Assembly (NCBI RefSeq): GCF_035046505.1
Contig: NC_089830.1
Span: forward strand, 7,182,315-7,246,314
DNA length: 64,000 nt
Source of the DNA: Tiliqua scincoides
Taxonomy: Eukaryota; Chordata; Lepidosauria; Squamata; Scincidae
Direction: 5' to 3'
In this document: piece by piece, positions 12,095 to 23,683 of the stretch
Position numbering within the stretch: the first letter of the stretch is position 1
Layout of the letters: the number at the start of each line of letters is the position of its first letter
Made by a program: the position numbers and the translations under genes
Notes under the pieces: generated by a model
Databases searched by the model: none
What the model saw: only the letters and a program-made list of their open reading frames with translations
Told to the model about the DNA's origin: nothing

Positions 12095-12455
12095 CAGGTT
12101 GATTACTCCATATCCAGAATTCTGAAAGCCAAAATCCAGAACTTTCTTGAGTGCCAACATTACATCACATGACCTTGGGTGCTGGCTGGTGTGTATTCAG
12201 AACAGGACAAGAAATCATAGTTCAGTGTACACAAACTGTGTTTCAGCCACAAAATGATTTAAAATATTGCATAAAATTAGCTTCAGGCTAGGTGCAGAAG
12301 GTGTGTATGAAACATAAATGCATTCTGTGTTTAGACTTGGTTCTCATCCCCAGGATATCTCATTACGTTTATGCAATTATTCCAAAAATCCAGAAAAATC
12401 CAAAATTCGGAACATTTCCGGTCCTAAGCATTCCAGATAAGGGATACTCAACTTG
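12095..12455. mobile_element. Tc1/mariner (Tigger-like) MITE
   Basis: The ends CAGGTTGATTACTCCATATC and GATAAGGGATACTCAACTTG are inverted and each is flanked by TA (12093-12094 and 12456-12457). Inner blocks with AAAATCCAGAA-type motifs also pair. The ends resemble vertebrate Tigger-type MITEs. Confidence 0.65.
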
Positions 12456-13004
12456 TAGTGGCAAAAATGGCACTATGTGGGAGAGAATGAGCCTTTTAAC
12501 ATATCCACACCGGGCTTTGGTCAGCAGCTCCCAGTCAGAAGCAAAAATGCAACAAAATAACCATTCAATGCATAAACAATAAAATCAAATCCATGATAAG
12601 CACCCAGCATAAAAATAACAGAGACAAAGACCATCAAGCAATGTGTTGCCTGGCATTAAAGCCTCTTGCATCAGTGCCATTTTCAGATGCATTAATGACC
12701 AGCCAATCCATTTGGGACCAAGAGAGGTGGTTGCCACAGGTCATGGATTGTGGCAGTGCCCATTTGCCCACCCACCTCCGATGCGCCTCCTTCCAAAGGT
12801 AGAGGGGAACAGAGTGGAAGAGGTATGGACACGTGTACTGACTCTCTAGCCCACCACTCTCCTCTTCCACTCTATTCCCCTCTTCCCTTCCAAAACCAGA
12901 AGTGGGAGGAGGCAGTAGTGGCTGGCCTGTTACTGGGTAAGGAGGCTGGATGTGGTGTGCTGCCTCAGGTGGTGGGAAGGTTGCCCCTGATTATTTTTCA
13001 CATT

Positions 13005-13405
13005 TTTATGCCATCCTTCCTCCAAGGAGCTCAGGGTGGTGCACATGGTTCCTCCCCTTCTTTGCTTCTCACAACAACCCTGTGAGGTAGGTGAGGCTGA
13101 GAGAGAGTGACTGGCCCAAGGTCATCTAGGAAGCTTAGGGCCCAATCCTAGCCAATTTTCCAGCATTGGAGAGGTGCAGCTGCAATGCAGCCCCAAGGTA
13201 AGGCAACAAATGCTACCATACCTTGAGGAGGCCTCTGTGACTGCCTCCCCACCACAGGATGCAGTGCATGCCCCATTGGCACAGCTGCACTGGCACTGGA
13301 AAATTGGATAGGATTGGGCTCAAAGTTGGCTGATCAGGGATTTAGACCTGGATCTTCCAGGTCTAAATCCAACTCCTGAACCACTACACCATCCTGGCTC
13401 CTGAT
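13005..13405 (-). mobile_element. tRNA-derived SINE with MIR-like core, split by a MITE
   Basis: Read on the minus strand, the right part (13322-13405) gives the tRNA-like head with a B-box-like region, and the left part (about 13005-13137) gives a core reading like ACCTTGGGCCAGTCACTCTC and CACAGGGTTGTTGTGAG, similar to MIR core SINEs. A Harbinger-like MITE (13138-13321) sits between the two halves. The plus-strand copy at 19950-20125 shows the same element uninterrupted. Confidence 0.7.
13138..13321. mobile_element. PIF/Harbinger-like MITE inside a SINE
   Basis: The left end GGGCCCAATCCTAGCCAAT and the right end ATTGGATAGGATTGGGCTC are inverted. TTA precedes the left end. It interrupts the SINE between its core and its tRNA-like head, so it is younger than the SINE. 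Confidence 0.75.
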
Positions 13406-13966
13406 TAATGGATACAACTTAAGAAAGAATGATTATATTAATAATGATAAGAAAGAAAGATGCCACCTATAGTAGGTGAAATTTTTGCCAAGTAATCAAG
13501 CTCAAATTATCACTTTGCCTTATCTCTGGGTCAATCAGAGGGCAAAGCCTCTGAAAAGTTTCCTTTCTCAAGGGCAAACTGGCGCCAAGTTTCTCAAGCA
13601 GCAGGCAGGCACAGCTCCTGAGAAGCAATTGGTTAACCTTTTATTCTCCTTCCTTCTGCTGCAGCCTGGTTCTGCTTGGCAAATGCTTGCAAAGCAGGTC
13701 TGTTTTTTGAAACACCAGAAAGGGAATCCTCCTTTCCATTTGAAGCAGGCTACAATTCAATGCACCCTTACTTAAGAATAACAGCCATGGAAAGCAGCGG
13801 GTCTACTTCTAAGTAAAAAGGGTTGCAAATATATGCAGCTGCATCTTTCTGCTGTGAAGTGAATTACACACTCCCAGTTATGTGTTATGGGTTGTATGTT
13901 GTACATAGAGCTTCTGGCTTAACACACCAGACACCTTAAAGGTGGATTTGATTCATGGTTCTCCTG

Positions 13967-14474
13967 CAGTGGTTCCCAACCTTTATCCCTTGGCAGTCCA
14001 TTTCCATAAATTGTACCCTTCATATTAGCAAAATGTTTGTAATTAATAATACAAGCCCTCCTCTCCTCTATATGAAAGCCCAGACTTCATGTATTCATCA
14101 CAGTGTTTTCTTTTTTTATCTGTTTGAAGAACAGAAGACTCTGCCTTTGCACTGTTTTGCACCAGAAGTGTGCTGAGAAATTCTGTGTGACTGAGCACTT
14201 TCCATATTATGTTTCAGCTTTTTTACTGTGCTGGTTTTCAATCACTGGTTCATACTTGAATTGATGACTAAAAACTAGCTATTGGTGGGGCTTTCACAGC
14301 CAACTAGCTACCTCCCTTCCTGCCTTGCTGGACCTTGCAAGGCATTCCTGTCTTGCAAGGCATTCTGGAGCATAACCTGCCTTTTTCTACCATTATTCCA
14401 TTCTTTTTCAGGTACTCCTAAAGGTCCTGTTGAGTGTCCCTGGGAGTACACGAATACCAGGCTGGGAACCACTG
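13967..14474. mobile_element. hAT-type MITE
   Basis: The ends CAGTGGTTCCCAACCTTT and GGCTGGGAACCACTG are inverted. The flanks TTCTCCTG and TTTTACTG agree at 6 of 8 bases. No coding sequence is seen. Confidence 0.65.
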
Positions 14475-15085
14475 TTTTACTGGTATGTTGTTTACAGTGC
14501 ACTTACTCTGATAGTGCTTACAAAAAGGTGGTGAAGACAAGAATTTAAAAAGAATAAAAATGTATCTTATGATCTTTTACTATGTTTTTAATAAATTAGA
14601 GACTACAGTTCTTAGGTAACAATTAGTGGCAGGTTATTTTTCAGGATCTGGCCTCGAGTAAAATCAGACAAAACTATAGTCAGACACCCCTCTAAATTTA
14701 ACCCCTGACTTATCTGAGGGTCATAGAAAATTCCATGATTGTTGGCCCAAAACCTGCCCTCGACTTATCCGTGGGATCGACTTATATGTGAGTGTCTGCG
14801 GTGATTTCTTTCTGTTTGAAAAGTCCTTTAATAATCTTTTACAGGTTGGAGTGGGAGGGCAAATGTACCTCCTTGGGGGAAGGGAATTCCAAAGCCTGCT
14901 TGCCACCTCGGGAAAACCTCCATCCTGCATACCCACACATTTCGCCTCTGACGGAGGCATACAGTAGGGTTGCTGGCTTTGTAAAAGGTAGGGCTACCCT
15001 TTGCTCATTTGTATATATGTCATTTAAATATCACAAAATACAAAGACCAGCAGTTGTGAATTTGGAAAACAACAAATGCTTAAAG

Positions 15086-15259
15086 CAGTGGTTCCCAAAT
15101 TGTGAGTCTTGGCTCCACGGGGAGTCACAGAAAGCAGCCGAGGGAGCTGCACAATCCTCATGAAAATCCTGCTGCCCTATACAATGTATAGGATTGTAGC
15201 CCTAATAGGGAGCCGTGGCCAGTGGCCCAATGCCAGCTGAAAAGGTTTGGGAGCCACTG
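15086..15259. mobile_element. hAT-type MITE with perfect 8-bp target duplication
   Basis: The ends CAGTGGTTCCCAAATTGTG and GTTTGGGAGCCACTG are inverted. GCTTAAAG flanks it exactly on both sides (15078-15085 and 15260-15267). Confidence 0.8.
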
Positions 15260-15923
15260 GCTTAAAGCATACAACTGCAAATAATATTTAAGCAACACAC
15301 TCAGAGTATTTCAATGTGCAAAATTCAAGCATAGTATCTGAGAGCTTTCTCCTATATTGAGTCCTGTGTAGTGTAATATTTGCAATTTTTTTGTTGAAAG
15401 ACACAGACACTGCGGCTGCAATGGAAAAAAAACAGCACTTTAAAAAACCTCTTGTAGAAATATTGGCAAAACTCAGAAAAAAATGAGGCATTTTTGGTCC
15501 AACCAAAAATAAAGCAGTAATGCTTTTTTAACTGCATCTACAGCTTGTACTCATGTTCCCAAACATACTAGTGACTAGAGTGTGGGAGGCAAGTATGTCC
15601 TGGCAGACACTTCCTCTCAATGGACAGTTTTTCATGTGTTCCAACTCATGATTTAATTAAAAATATATATATTTCTTCTAAATATAGAAAATATTTTTTT
15701 CCCTCAAAAATCAGGCAGGGAAAAAAATAGATTGCCAAGGGAGGGAGATAAAATCATGTGCATCTCAGAGATCCCCTAGAATAGGTTCTTTCCAGAAGAG
15801 TTTGCTAAATGCCTGGGGGGAAGGGAGGGGCAGGCAGGGCAGTAAAAAAAAAAGAGGAATGTCAAAAGAAAACAAGCCACAAGTGGCCACAGATGATCTG
15901 GCAAGTCCAGGCCTCCTCCCCCC

Positions 15924-15951
15924 AACACACACACACATACACACACACACA
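15924..15951. repeat. (CA)n microsatellite, interrupted
   Basis: A run of CA units broken once by AT. Confidence 0.85.
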
Positions 15952-16056
15952 GTAGCACTGCTGTGATCATGTCCATCTGAGCCTGGGGCTTTAAGCTGAA
16001 AAACCTCCTGGCTTCATACACAGGACGAACCTGGGCATGAGTGGAATGATATAAAG

Positions 16057-16429
16057 CAGGGGTGCTCAATAGGTGGATTGCGATCTACCGGTAGATCGCG
16101 AGGCAAAATGAGTAGATCGCGGAGTGCCGACCCCCCCCTTTCAGGTGCCTCTGGGAGGAAACGCCGGGAGTAAGGCCCATTGTACTCAATGGGGCTTACT
16201 CCCAGGTAAGTGTGGCTAGGATTGCAGCCTCACAGCCTAATCCTAGGCATGTCTACTCAGGAGTAAGTCCTGTTATACTCAGTGGGGCTCAAGGTACACC
16301 AACATACATTGTACACATAAATGTTATATGTTGTGATGGCGCGAACATTGTAAAAAAAACTCTGGTAGATCTCCGGGCCTTGCTGGGTTTCAAAGTAGCT
16401 CTCGAGCCAAAAAAGTGTGAGCACCCCTG
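16057..16429. mobile_element. hAT-type MITE carrying palindromic unit
   Basis: The ends CAGGGGTGCTCAATAGG and TGTGAGCACCCCTG are inverted, and ATATAAAG flanks the element exactly on both sides (16049-16056, 16430-16437). Near its left end is the palindromic motif GATCTACCGGTAGATCGCG. The interior carries two head-to-head copies of the CTACTCAGGAGTAAG / CTTACTCCCAGG palindromic unit also found elsewhere in the window. Confidence 0.85.
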
Positions 16430-16437
16430 ATATAAAG

Positions 16438-17747
16438 TCTCATCTGGGCTGACCACTGTCTGCCTAGTTTGGTGCTGCTGCCTGCAGGGAAGCCCGGAGT
16501 GCAGGAATGTTGGCTGGAGGAGGCAGGAGGCAGACCATGAAAGCCATCTCACAGACAAAAGTTTCAGATGTGCCCTGGAGTCTGCTTTTAGAGGAAAGAG
16601 GCATCCCTTTTAGAGTAGCCCCGGTAACAAAAAAAAAAAGTCAAACGTGATGGAGCATGCACAGAGTGCATCACAGGTAATCACAGGATTGCCAGCGAAC
16701 TCTTAATCCCCAGCAGCCCCCACGCTGATCACAGAGAAAGGATACCCTTTTTGATGGCAGATTTGAGCTAGGCTCCTTCCTCCCTACTGCGGATCCATTA
16801 TGCACAATCTGGCCCCCCACCCCATCTCCCTGAAACAGGCATATGGGTAACACAAAACATGTCTAATACTGGGGCTTATGAAGCCCTTTTTGCTTTTCAC
16901 TTTCACTTGTGGGTCCTAGATAGCTCTAAAACCAGAGGGAAAGAGAAAGTTGTCTTTAGGGCTGGGGGAATTTTGGAAAGGGCTTGGAGTGTGTGTGCTT
17001 TCATCATGTGATGTTTTCAACAAATCTGGATAAAGCTAAAATGGGGCTTTTGAAGAAGGCTTCAAATGGAACTTTCCGCGAGCATTCATTGAAAATGAGT
17101 AATTGAGAAGAGGTTTTTTTTTTCTTAAATTGATTTCAGTTTTTGTCTATCTCAGCAGAATGTTGTTGAGGTCCCACTGGAGGGCTTACTAAGTCCTAAA
17201 CTCTAACAACCAAAAGTGCTCCTGAGCACACGCAGAGTGCACTTTCCTCCACCGAGTCTCTGCAACCAGTCCCCCACTTGCCTGAGACTGGTAAGTAGAA
17301 CTTCCAAGGGCAGAGGACGCGACAGCCCAGCTGCTTTGAGAAATTAAGCTGAAATCCATTTGTGCTTGCAAGGACGTTCAAACCCAGAAATGGGTTATCC
17401 AGGCCACATTCTGGAGCATGGACCCAGCCGACCAGATTGCTGGAGTTACAGGCCTACAATCCACCCTAACCTCACTGCTTCCTGTGTCCAGGCTCACTTC
17501 CAAAAGACCATCCAGTGGCCAAAATGCTAGGCTAGAATCTAAAAGGCTTGTTGATGTGTTAGCGAACCCTGAAGAAACCTCCCTGTGCAGGGGTCTTGGC
17601 TTAGGGGCCCCAAGTGCAAATCTCACCATGTTAGCCTTGTCTTGTTGTCTAACATTAGAATCAGAAGTAAGAAGTTCTTGCAGTTAGAAACTACCATCAC
17701 CCCTGCCATCCTGGCAGCCCCAGAAGAAAGAAATTGTGCAGGCTTAC
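16438..17747. other. Intergenic DNA, no gene seen
   Basis: I see no recognisable coding exon or repeat boundary here. Confidence 0.4.
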
Positions 17748-17822
17748 CTGGAACCAGGACTGGTGCAATTTCAAGATAGCTGCGCTCTTTCCATTTTGGT
17801 CCTTGGCCGGAGAAAGGAGGCT
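17748..17822 (-). other. Candidate 75-bp exon on the EVA1B strand
   Basis: On the minus strand a long (TCTC)n pyrimidine tract ends in CTTTTCAG at 17823-17824 and a consensus donor CAG|GTAAG begins at 17747, enclosing exactly 75 bases. One frame is fully open (SLLSPAKDQNGKSAAILKLH...), another also reads EPPFSGQGPKWKERSYLEIA. It lies 10.8 kb upstream of the EVA1B ATG on the same strand, and EVA1B needs an upstream 5' UTR exon, so a noncoding EVA1B exon is the simplest reading. It could equally be an exon of an unknown gene or a chance pairing of splice motifs. Confidence 0.35.
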
Positions 17823-18169
17823 CTGAAAAGGAAGAGAGAGAGAGAGACAAGGAGGAAAAACAAAGCCAAGTAAAAGAGAGAGCCCCTTGAGTGGGATCTT
17901 GCACAGACCAGGCCAGGCTGGACGGAGAAGCGAGTGGAAACTGCGGCTCACTTCCGTGCAGCTGGGAAGAACACAGTAAATAAATGTCAGGACCAGCCTG
18001 GCTCCCTTTGGACAACGAGTCCGCCTCCCTCCCCTGGAGCAGGAAGCCAGGGCTGGAAAGAGAGAGAGAGAGAGAGCAGGACTGGAGACACTGCCAGGGG
18101 TGTGTGTCGGAGGGGGGAAGGTGGTGGAAAGACTTCTTTTTCCTTGGCTTCTGGCAGTTCTGGTCACCA

Positions 18170-18735
18170 CATCTCAAAAAAATGACATAGTGGGACTGGA
18201 AAAAGGTGCAGAAGAGAGCGATCAAGAGGATTACGGGCCTAGGGCACTTCCCTTGTGAGAAAAGGCTACAGCATTTGGGGCGTTTCGGTCTGGACACGAG
18301 GGGGGACATGATTGAGACGTACAAAATTATGCAGGGGATGGATAAAGTGGATAGAGGGATGCTCTTTTCCCACTCACACAGCATCAGAACCAGGGGACAT
18401 CCACTATAGTTGAGTGTCAGGAGAGTCAGAGCAGACCAAATAATACAGACCAGCATGTTATTAATCTGTGAAACTCCTTGCCACAGGATGTGGTGATAGC
18501 GCCAGGCCTAGATACCTTTAAAAGGGGATTGGACAGATATCTGGAGGAAAAGTCCATCACAAGTTACAAGCCATGATGGGTATACCTCCTAGTTTTAGAA
18601 GTACTGTAGGCTATATATCTAAATGCCAGATGTCAGGGAGTGACAACAGGATGCAGGTCTCTTGTTGTCTTGTGTGCTCCCTGGTGGGCCACTGTGAGAT
18701 ACAGGAAGCTAGATGGACCTTTGGCATGATCCAAA
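18170..18735 (+). mobile_element. CR1-like LINE 3' fragment
   Basis: The plus strand translates in pieces to the C-terminal tail typical of CR1/L2-group LINEs: KRAIKRITGLGHFPCEKR, then RGDMIETYKIMQGMDKV, then a VNSLPQDVV-type block and FKRGLDRYLEEKSI. It ends in AGATGGACCTTTGGCATGATCC, a common 3' motif of this group. It lies next to the 75-bp exon candidate. Confidence 0.7.
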
Positions 18736-19442
18736 AACACCCTCCTCTTCCCTTCTGCCCTGAGAAAACCACGTATTTGGGCCACAGAGATTTGCCCCTG
18801 AGCCCCCACAATGCAGCATTTCATTTCTAAAATGAAAGGTACTGGGGTCCAAGCCCACACACGACCACAGCAAGAAAGCCTCCTCCCTAATCTTGGATAT
18901 GTGCAGGAGCTGCAGTTGCTCAGGGATGATGGAAAGAAACTCTGCACATGGTCAGATGCACTGTAGTACCACTGTCTGTCCTGTTCCAACTTAGGCCCAT
19001 CCTGGCATTGCATTCTAAGCTCCAAGCCTTAGTTCTGGTGAGCTGCGGTTCAAAGGCAGCAGATTCAACATGGGTGGGGGGGGAGGGTGCATGTTTGGCA
19101 CAATACAATATACAGTGCTCAACCCAGCAGGAGAGAAAGAAAGCAATGTGGCACACCTCTTGAGGGAATTCTTGTCTTCTTCCTATGGTATTTTGCTGAG
19201 TTTTTTTAAACCACCAAAAACTGTGTGGAAGTTACAAATATAACTCTGGGTTCAGCATGCATCCCCCCTTTTTTCTTCATTCAAATCCAGTACTCCCAAA
19301 GCTAATATTTCAGTAAAGCCAGATGTGGGGGTCATGCTGGAGACCAAGTGTAATAGGAGAGACTGGAACTTCCCCTCTCTTCCTTGTCCCTGTTGTCTGC
19401 TCAGACTTTTTTATGATAACTCGAGCCCTCCCCTTGCCTTAG

Positions 19443-19545
19443 GTCAATGGTTCCCAAAGTGTGGGTTGGGACCCACCAGTGGGTCACAAACTGATTTTTG
19501 GTGGGTAGTGAAACTGACAAGCTGATAGCTGGCAAAGAAAATGTA
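19443..19545 (+). mobile_element. hAT-type MITE, left end only
   Basis: CAATGGTTCCCAAAGTGTGG followed by GTTGGGACCCACCAGTGGGT matches the left end of the family at 24578, 29386 and 48209. The right end is not recognisable; another element begins at 19553. Confidence 0.55.
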
Positions 19546-19552
19546 TTGAGCC

Positions 19553-19913
19553 CAGTGGCGTCGCTAGGGGGGTGCAGGTCGTACCAGGTGAGATGCATGT
19601 GGGGGGTGACACCACCACTGGCCAAAATTCTTCAAATCCTGGAACTTTCAAATAATATTGTCGTGTTATATATCAACTGATGCATAATTTCATGCAGAAT
19701 GCAATGAAACAAACCACTTTGAAATATCTCTATTCTATCCAAAGTAATAGCCAAAAAACCAGTGGGTGGGGCAATAGTGTATCACCGCACCCACCACCCG
19801 GGGCATTGCCCTGCCCACTACATGGGAAGAGGTCCACGGGGGGGGGGGATGACACATGCGCTGGCCTCCCGCACTGAGTGACACCAAGCCTAGGGATGCC
19901 ACTACAGAAACAG
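19553..19913 (+). mobile_element. Non-autonomous DNA transposon, CAGTGGCG-end family
   Basis: The left end CAGTGGCGTCGCTAGGGG and the right end CCTAGGGATGCCACTAC are inverted. It matches 729-1055 in opposite orientation over most of its length. Confidence 0.65.
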
Positions 19914-19949
19914 AAATGGAGCAGCACATGTTCATACTCATGAATAGGA

Positions 19950-20125
19950 GAGCCATAGTGGTGTAGTGGTTTGGGATGTGGACTTAGACCTGGAAGATCC
20001 AGGTTCGAATCTCCCCTCAGCTATGACGCTTCCTGGGTGACCTTGGGCCAGTCACTTTCTCTCAGCCTCACCTACCTCACAGGGTTATTGTGAGGACAAA
20101 AGGAGGGAAGCTAAATAAATAAACA
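19950..20125 (+). mobile_element. tRNA-derived SINE with MIR-like core
   Basis: The head has a tRNA-like A box (TAGTGGTGTAGTGGTTTGG) and B box (GGTTCGAATCTCC). The core GGGTGACCTTGGGCCAGTCA followed by CTCAGCCTCACCTACCTCAC and AGGGTTATTGTGAGG is close to the MIR core. This is the best copy in the window; further copies are at 13005-13405 and 21175-21362 (both reversed). Confidence 0.8.
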
Positions 20126-20342
20126 GCTGAACGTGCCTCAGTCCACTTGGAAGGTTAGGCTAAGGAGAATGTAGCACCACCAGAATGGTTTTGGTCCCAA
20201 TCCAGTGAATGCACGCCCCAACAAGCTCTCAAGAAGAAAGTCTCTCCCCCCCACAAGCTGACAAGGAAAATGTATTCAGCCTTATGGAAAGCGAACCCGA
20301 ACCATACATCATGTTTACTCATGAGTAAGAAACCATGCTGCG

Positions 20343-20521
20343 GGGCCCAATCCTATCCAACTTTCCGGAACTGATGCAGCTGTGCCAACAGGACTTGTGT
20401 TGCATCCTGAGATGGGGGGGCAGTCATGGAGGCTGTCTCAAGGTAAGGGAATGTTTGTTCCCTTATCTTGGGGCTGCATTACAGCTGCATCAGTACTGGA
20501 AAGCTGGATAGGAGTGGGCCC
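20343..20521. mobile_element. PIF/Harbinger-like MITE (GGGCCCAATCC family)
   Basis: The ends GGGCCCAATCCTATCCAAC and GCTGGATAGGAGTGGGCCC are inverted, with the shared interior around GGGCTGCATTACAGCTGCAT. Confidence 0.75.
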
Positions 20522-21174
20522 TCAGTTCTTATTTGAAGGCCAGGCAAAGGATAACACAAGGACACCAGAATGGTCTAGAATCTGATGAATGTCAGGCTTA
20601 ACAAATATTTCAGAAGGCAGCCCCCCCCCTTCCCCGACTGAAAAGTATAAAAACAGAGTTTTGAGTGGCTGGTAAAATGAAACTTTTTTTCTAAGTCTCG
20701 TTAAAGCAAAGTGTGCCCCAATATAGTGTTGTTTTAAAAAGTGGGTCTCGCTGGGCAGTGCACCAAATGCTGCTCCCTTTACCCATACCCTCTGGCGTCC
20801 CCTTGCGGTACTCTGCCTCCTCCCACCCTCTGAACTTGAAAAGGCGCCAAAGATGGAAGAAAAGCCTGGTGGGTTTGTCTCCAAAAAGAATGGATGGAGA
20901 GCTCCTCTGAAGAGGAAGTGTGTAGGAGGAGCAGAGTGCGGTGGGCTAGAACATCTCTAACTCGTGAGCCTACTACTCTCTTGGGCAAGGAGGAACAGTA
21001 TTTAGTGTGCCACTTCAGGTGTTCGGAGGCCTTGAGTCAAGCTCTGCTGCTGGAAAGCCAAAATAACAACTGCTTTTAGACATGTGCAAAGTTTGTTTCC
21101 CTACCCAACTGAAGAACCACTGGAAGATCCCAAATACTTGGTGCTTCTTGGCTGGCCCAAGCCCTACTTATTTA

Positions 21175-21362
21175 TGTACTGTACTTACATTTCTATCTCC
21201 CTTTTCCTCCAGGACCGCATCCAACCCCTTGTGGTATGTTAGGCTGAAGCAGTAAATGATTAGTCCAAAGCCACCAGGTGAGCTTCACAGCTGGGTTGAG
21301 ATTTGAACACAGGTCTTCCTATTCCTAGTCCACTGTTCTAACTACTATATCACACTGGCTCT
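21175..21362 (-). mobile_element. tRNA-derived SINE, reverse orientation
   Basis: Read on the minus strand it starts AGCCAGTGTGATATAGTAGT, has a B-box-like region (ACCTGTGTTCAAATCTC) and continues into the SINE core. It is more diverged than the copy at 19950. Confidence 0.6.
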
Positions 21363-22290
21363 TCTATTGCCTTTGAGTAATTAACTCCTGCTTGCCAGGA
21401 GCGTCATTGAAGCTGGAACAGACATGTGGTCCTCCTATGGCATTTCCCCCCAGGCTGAGCTACCGGTGTTTGCATTGCCGAGGTTTGAGGTTTGGCGTCT
21501 GGTGTTTTCCGGGGACAGAGCAAACAGTGGCTCGGCCTAAATAGGCAAGCCGAGGGGCAGCCAGATCCGGTTGTTTTTGCAAAAATGTCCTGACCATGGA
21601 AGGATGAGGAATGACATGCCAAAAATGTGATGCATCAGCAGAGTTGGGCCAGGCCAGGACAGCTTCAGCAAACACAGGGGGGCCCCTGGGGTTTGGCAAT
21701 TAGTCACATGAGCAGCAGCTGAGCTGGAAATAAGGTGCACTGAGGGGCCCCTCTCTTTGGGGGGAATGGGTTGCCTCAAATTGCTGGTTTCCTTCTCCCA
21801 AACTCTGGGGTATGTATCTCTCTAGTGATGCGCCAGGTTGTGGCTGCAGGACAAAGGGAGGGTTGGCTAGACTGGTGGGCTTGTCTTTTTGGGGAGGGGG
21901 ATCACTAGAGATGGAGATGCCAGAAGGGGGTTGGTGCTTCCTTCCTACAAAGAAGCACTGGGTTTCAAGCCCCCAGCCTTGAGAAAACCATGGCACTGGT
22001 TGACTACAAAAACACTAAGCACCCAAGCTGAAAGCAAAGTACCACAATTCACTTGAGAAGGGGGTACACAAAGATAACGTGAATTGCCCCTTCAGTACCT
22101 AGGTTTTTCTGTCTTCCACAATACAACCGCACACAGCACACCTACTGCAAGCTATGCACTACCACACACACACACCCCCTCCAGTTCTAAAATCTGGTTA
22201 ATGATTAAATCAAAGTCAAGAGGCTTGAAGTACAGAGTGAGAGTCACGAAGAGGGTGCTCATGAATGGCCAATTTTTCAGCCAGGCACTA
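21363..22290. other. Intergenic DNA, no gene seen
   Basis: Open frames on the minus strand (21404-21996) are proline- and serine-rich without domain motifs or splice context. A gene is not supported. Confidence 0.4.
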
Positions 22291-22291
22291 T

Positions 22292-22745
22292 GGCTGTACC
22301 CAGGGCTGGCCTTAGAAGCTGCAGGGTGCGATTGGAAACATTTTTTTTTTACTGGGGCCCCAGGTTCACAACCAAGGCATGCAGAATGTAAGAGAGAGAC
22401 ATAAAATGTATTATATAGACTATATATCTCTATGGTAAAATGGAAAGCAATTAAAATGTGTGCTTCAAAAGGACATGTGAGTTAATGGGCCTAATGGATC
22501 TCAGCACATTTTAATATAAAATTGCATACCTGGAAGCCTACAAGTAAGCCAATAAAATGTGTATAGATTACCTTTGAAAACTAAATCATTACAAAACAAC
22601 ATGTTTTAGTGACTGTGAAATGATTTCGTAAAAAATATTGATTTTAGTTTTAATTGTTACCTAGTGTTGGGCCCTTAGGCAAGGGGCCCAGTTGGGAGCA
22701 TTTGGTCCAGATGGCTTAAAGGCACCCTTGGCTGTACCTTAGATC
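22292..22745 (+). mobile_element. Unclassified DNA repeat, copy 1
   Basis: It begins near GGCTGTACCCAGGGCTGGCC and ends near CACCCTTGGCTGTACC. Its inner 230 bases match 24255-24460 in the same direction, with shared blocks such as AGTGACTGTGAAATGAT and GCCTACAAGTAA. A DNA transposon is possible; no target duplication could be defined. Confidence 0.5.
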
Positions 22746-23511
22746 AGGCAGCTGTTGCAGCCTTTGTTCTGGCTTCGCCTGCCAACTTCTGCAATATCAA
22801 CCTGCTTCGAAAGACTCAAGAGCAGAGAAGAGACTTCCCCAAAGGGGAGTGTGTGCCCAGTGTGGCAAACTCTCAAGAAACAGAGAATCTAACTAATATT
22901 TAGATTGTAAGTTCCTCAAGGCAGGGAACTGTCTGTTTTTATTGCTGTTGAACTGCATGGCTGCACAGAAATCCCCCGAAACAGTTTAATGTGTGACCCT
23001 GGGTTCCAATTTCTGCAGCGGTTGTGGTTATGATGTCAGGACTTACTGCCAAGAACATTCACAGTGCTCCGGGTCATACCTTAAACATTTGCCCACGTGA
23101 GCACGAACCTGTGGACAGCTGGGTGGCCTGTGTAGCCAAAAGGAATTTGGGGTGAACTGGCCATCGAATGTGTACCACACATTGCAGAAATTGTGGGGCA
23201 AAATAGAAGGCCAAAGTGGGCACTGATCATGGGAACTCTCCTGTTCTTTCTGGCCCCAGCACACCTTGAAGAAGGTTGACAGCAGGGACTTTTAAGACAG
23301 GACGTGATCCTGGAACTACTTCTCAAGGCTCTGGAATGCAAGAAGTAAATGACGAAGAAGGTGACTTGGAGCTTGTGCAGAGAGGCCTTCTCATCACCAC
23401 TTAGCAACTACAGCCATGCATTTGATATTCGAGGTGAACTTTCCCTGAATCCAACAGAGTGTGACTTCAAAATATGATGGATTCCTATCCAGCTTCCCTT
23501 TTAGACATTTA

Positions 23512-23683
23512 GGGTCAAATCCTATCCAATTTTCTAGTGCTGATGCAGCTGTGCCAAAGGCGCATGCACTGCATCCTGTGGTGGGGAGGCAGAACCCCCT
23601 CAAGTTATGGGGACATTTGTTCCCTTACCTCCGGGCTGCATTGCAGCTGCACCGGTATTGGAAAGTTGGATAGGATTGGGCCC
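23512..23683. mobile_element. PIF/Harbinger-like MITE with TTA target duplication
   Basis: The ends GGGTCAAATCCTATCCAAT and TTGGATAGGATTGGGCCC are inverted. TTA flanks it on both sides (23509-23511 and 23684-23686), the 3-bp target expected for PIF/Harbinger elements. Confidence 0.8.

Noticed and set aside
17623-18456. 277-codon open frame on the minus strand
   Set aside because: It runs antisense through the CR1-like LINE fragment and through (TCTC)n pyrimidine tracts, giving Leu/Ser runs. No domain motif is present.
19955-20010. tRNA gene
   Set aside because: A and B boxes are present but no cloverleaf can form and a SINE core follows; it is the head of a SINE.
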